NCBI RefSeq assembly: GCF_000016505.1
Contig: NC_009706.1
Location: 930,001 to 994,000, forward strand
Direction of reading: 5' to 3'
DNA from: Clostridium kluyveri DSM 555
GTDB lineage: Bacteria > Bacillota > Clostridia > Clostridiales > Clostridiaceae
DNA length: 64,000 nucleotides
Shown piece after piece: positions 63,311-64,000 of the stretch. The number at the start of each line of letters is the position of its first letter. Position 1 is the first letter of the stretch. A program made the position numbers and the translations under genes. The notes under the pieces are model-generated. The model saw only the letters and a list, made by a program, of their open reading frames with translations. It searched no databases and was not told the DNA's origin.

Positions 63311-63346
63311 AAGCTGTCTTCAAATAAAGATTTGGGACAGCCTTTT
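63311..63346 (+). terminator. Rho-independent terminator after asnA
   Basis: AAGCTGTC with GACAGCCTT extended by TTCAAAT/ATTTGGG pairing, ending in TTTTT. Confidence 0.8.
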
Positions 63347-63433
63347 TAATGTATAAAAAGCTGCTGTTATTTATTTTTTTACGTTTAAAGTATATAATAA
63401 TATAAGAATATATAAATTAAAGGAGGAAATAAA

Positions 63434-63790
63434 ATGCCTTCATGGTTAAATATAGCTTTACAAGTACTGGTTATGACGGTACTTGTGATAATTTTTTATA
63501 AATTATTAAAATCCCATGTACTACATAAATTTTATCCTAACAAATGGCTGATTCTTATACTGGCTATAGGAGCATTTTTTTTGCCGCCTGTGATCTCAGC
63601 TTATTTTAAGTATAATCTAAATGGTACCATATGGCAGTATATTTCTTCTGCAGTGTTTTTAATCTTGTTTTTATGGTTTGTAGATTTGAAAAATGGGGGT
63701 ATATATAAAAATGGAGGAAAATCTTCCAAGGGTAAAGATATAAAGATAAGGCCCAAAGCTAAACCCAATAGAGCAAATAGGGGAAAATAA
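63434..63790 (+). CDS. Small membrane protein of unknown function
   Basis: A 118-aa protein with three hydrophobic helices (residues ~6-26, ~35-55, ~66-85) and a strongly basic C-terminal tail (KGKDIKIRPKAKPNRANRGK). I do not recognise a family. AAGGAGG precedes the ATG. It is isolated between asnA and the carbonic-anhydrase-like gene. Confidence 0.7.
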   Translation: MPSWLNIALQVLVMTVLVIIFYKLLKSHVLHKFYPNKWLILILAIGAFFLPPVISAYFKYNLNGTIWQYISSAVFLILFLWFVDLKNGGIYKNGGKSSKGKDIKIRPKAKPNRANRGK

Positions 63791-63889
63791 TAAGTTTATG
63801 ATACTTTTATACCAGGAGCAAATTAGCTATAATTTAAGCAGGTGTGATTTACTTTAATAAAATACTAATTTTCAAGGGAGTGAGGGTTT

Positions 63890-64000
63890 ATGATAAGAAA
63901 ATTCAAATACTATATGCCAGAATTGGATGAAAGTTGTTTTATAGCAGACAATGCAGAGGTTATAGGGAAAGTTAAACTTTGTGAAGATGTAAGTATATGG
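63890..64000 (+). CDS. Gamma-carbonic anhydrase family protein, cut by the window edge
   Basis: Only the first 37 codons are present. The start IRKFKYYMPELDESCFIADN followed by AEVIGKVKLCEDVSIW matches the opening strands of the left-handed beta-helix in gamma-carbonic anhydrase/YrdA proteins. The metal-binding histidines lie beyond the window. AAGGGAGTGAGG precedes the ATG. Confidence 0.75.
   Translation, partial: MIRKFKYYMPELDESCFIADNAEVIGKVKLCEDVSIW

Overview
This window is low-GC, AT-rich chromosomal DNA from a spore-forming anaerobic clostridium. The Re-type citrate synthase at 47.3 kb, the bioY/bioD/bioA cluster, the folB-folK fusion and the hcp region together look most like Clostridium kluyveri or a close relative. 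The species call is inference from recognised families, not from a search. No prophage, CRISPR array or intact insertion sequence was seen.

Layout. 0-4.6 kb is accessory: an AraC-type regulator, a decayed IS3-family element, and singletons (ATPase, methyltransferase, GNAT, PhzF-like). 4.7-8.1 kb is a redox or nitrosative-stress block: a siroheme-type 4Fe-4S protein, a Crp/Fnr regulator and hcp. 8.2-11.3 kb holds biotin uptake and synthesis behind a BirA-type operator, preceded by an unassigned folded element and a 21-bp-phased repeat array. 11.4-20 kb is core: a CotS-like kinase, dgt, dnaG, rpoD (sigA), trmK, a Nif3-family gene and a zinc-ribbon coiled-coil gene, then RNase P RNA. 20.8-24.9 kb has feoA-feoB and small orphan genes.

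25.1-30.8 kb and 39.7-45.2 kb are two complete rRNA operons with nearly identical sequence but different tRNAs: Ile and Phe in the first, Asn in the second. Between them lie a folate operon (folP, folE, an HD protein, folB-folK) and, on the minus strand, a two-component system, an ABC transporter and an S41 peptidase that together resemble a lantibiotic-resistance module. 45.3-63.9 kb holds a ComEC-like hydrolase, plsC, the Re-citrate synthase-aconitase operon, metY behind a SAM riboswitch, divergent metH, a TIM-barrel orphan, a polar amino acid ABC transporter, argG-argH, asnC/asnA and the start of a gamma-carbonic anhydrase gene at the window edge.

The most striking unexplained structure is a 118-nt element present exactly once before each 16S and each 23S gene (four copies, all the same length). 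The three sequence variants keep the same three nested stems by compensatory changes, so it is very probably a selected RNA structure in the rRNA precursor. Second is the resistance module, where four TGTAA repeats at exactly 11-bp spacing sit before the transporter genes and look like the response regulator's operator. Third is folE, whose Shine-Dalgarno sequence is separated from its start codon by a perfect 11-bp hairpin.
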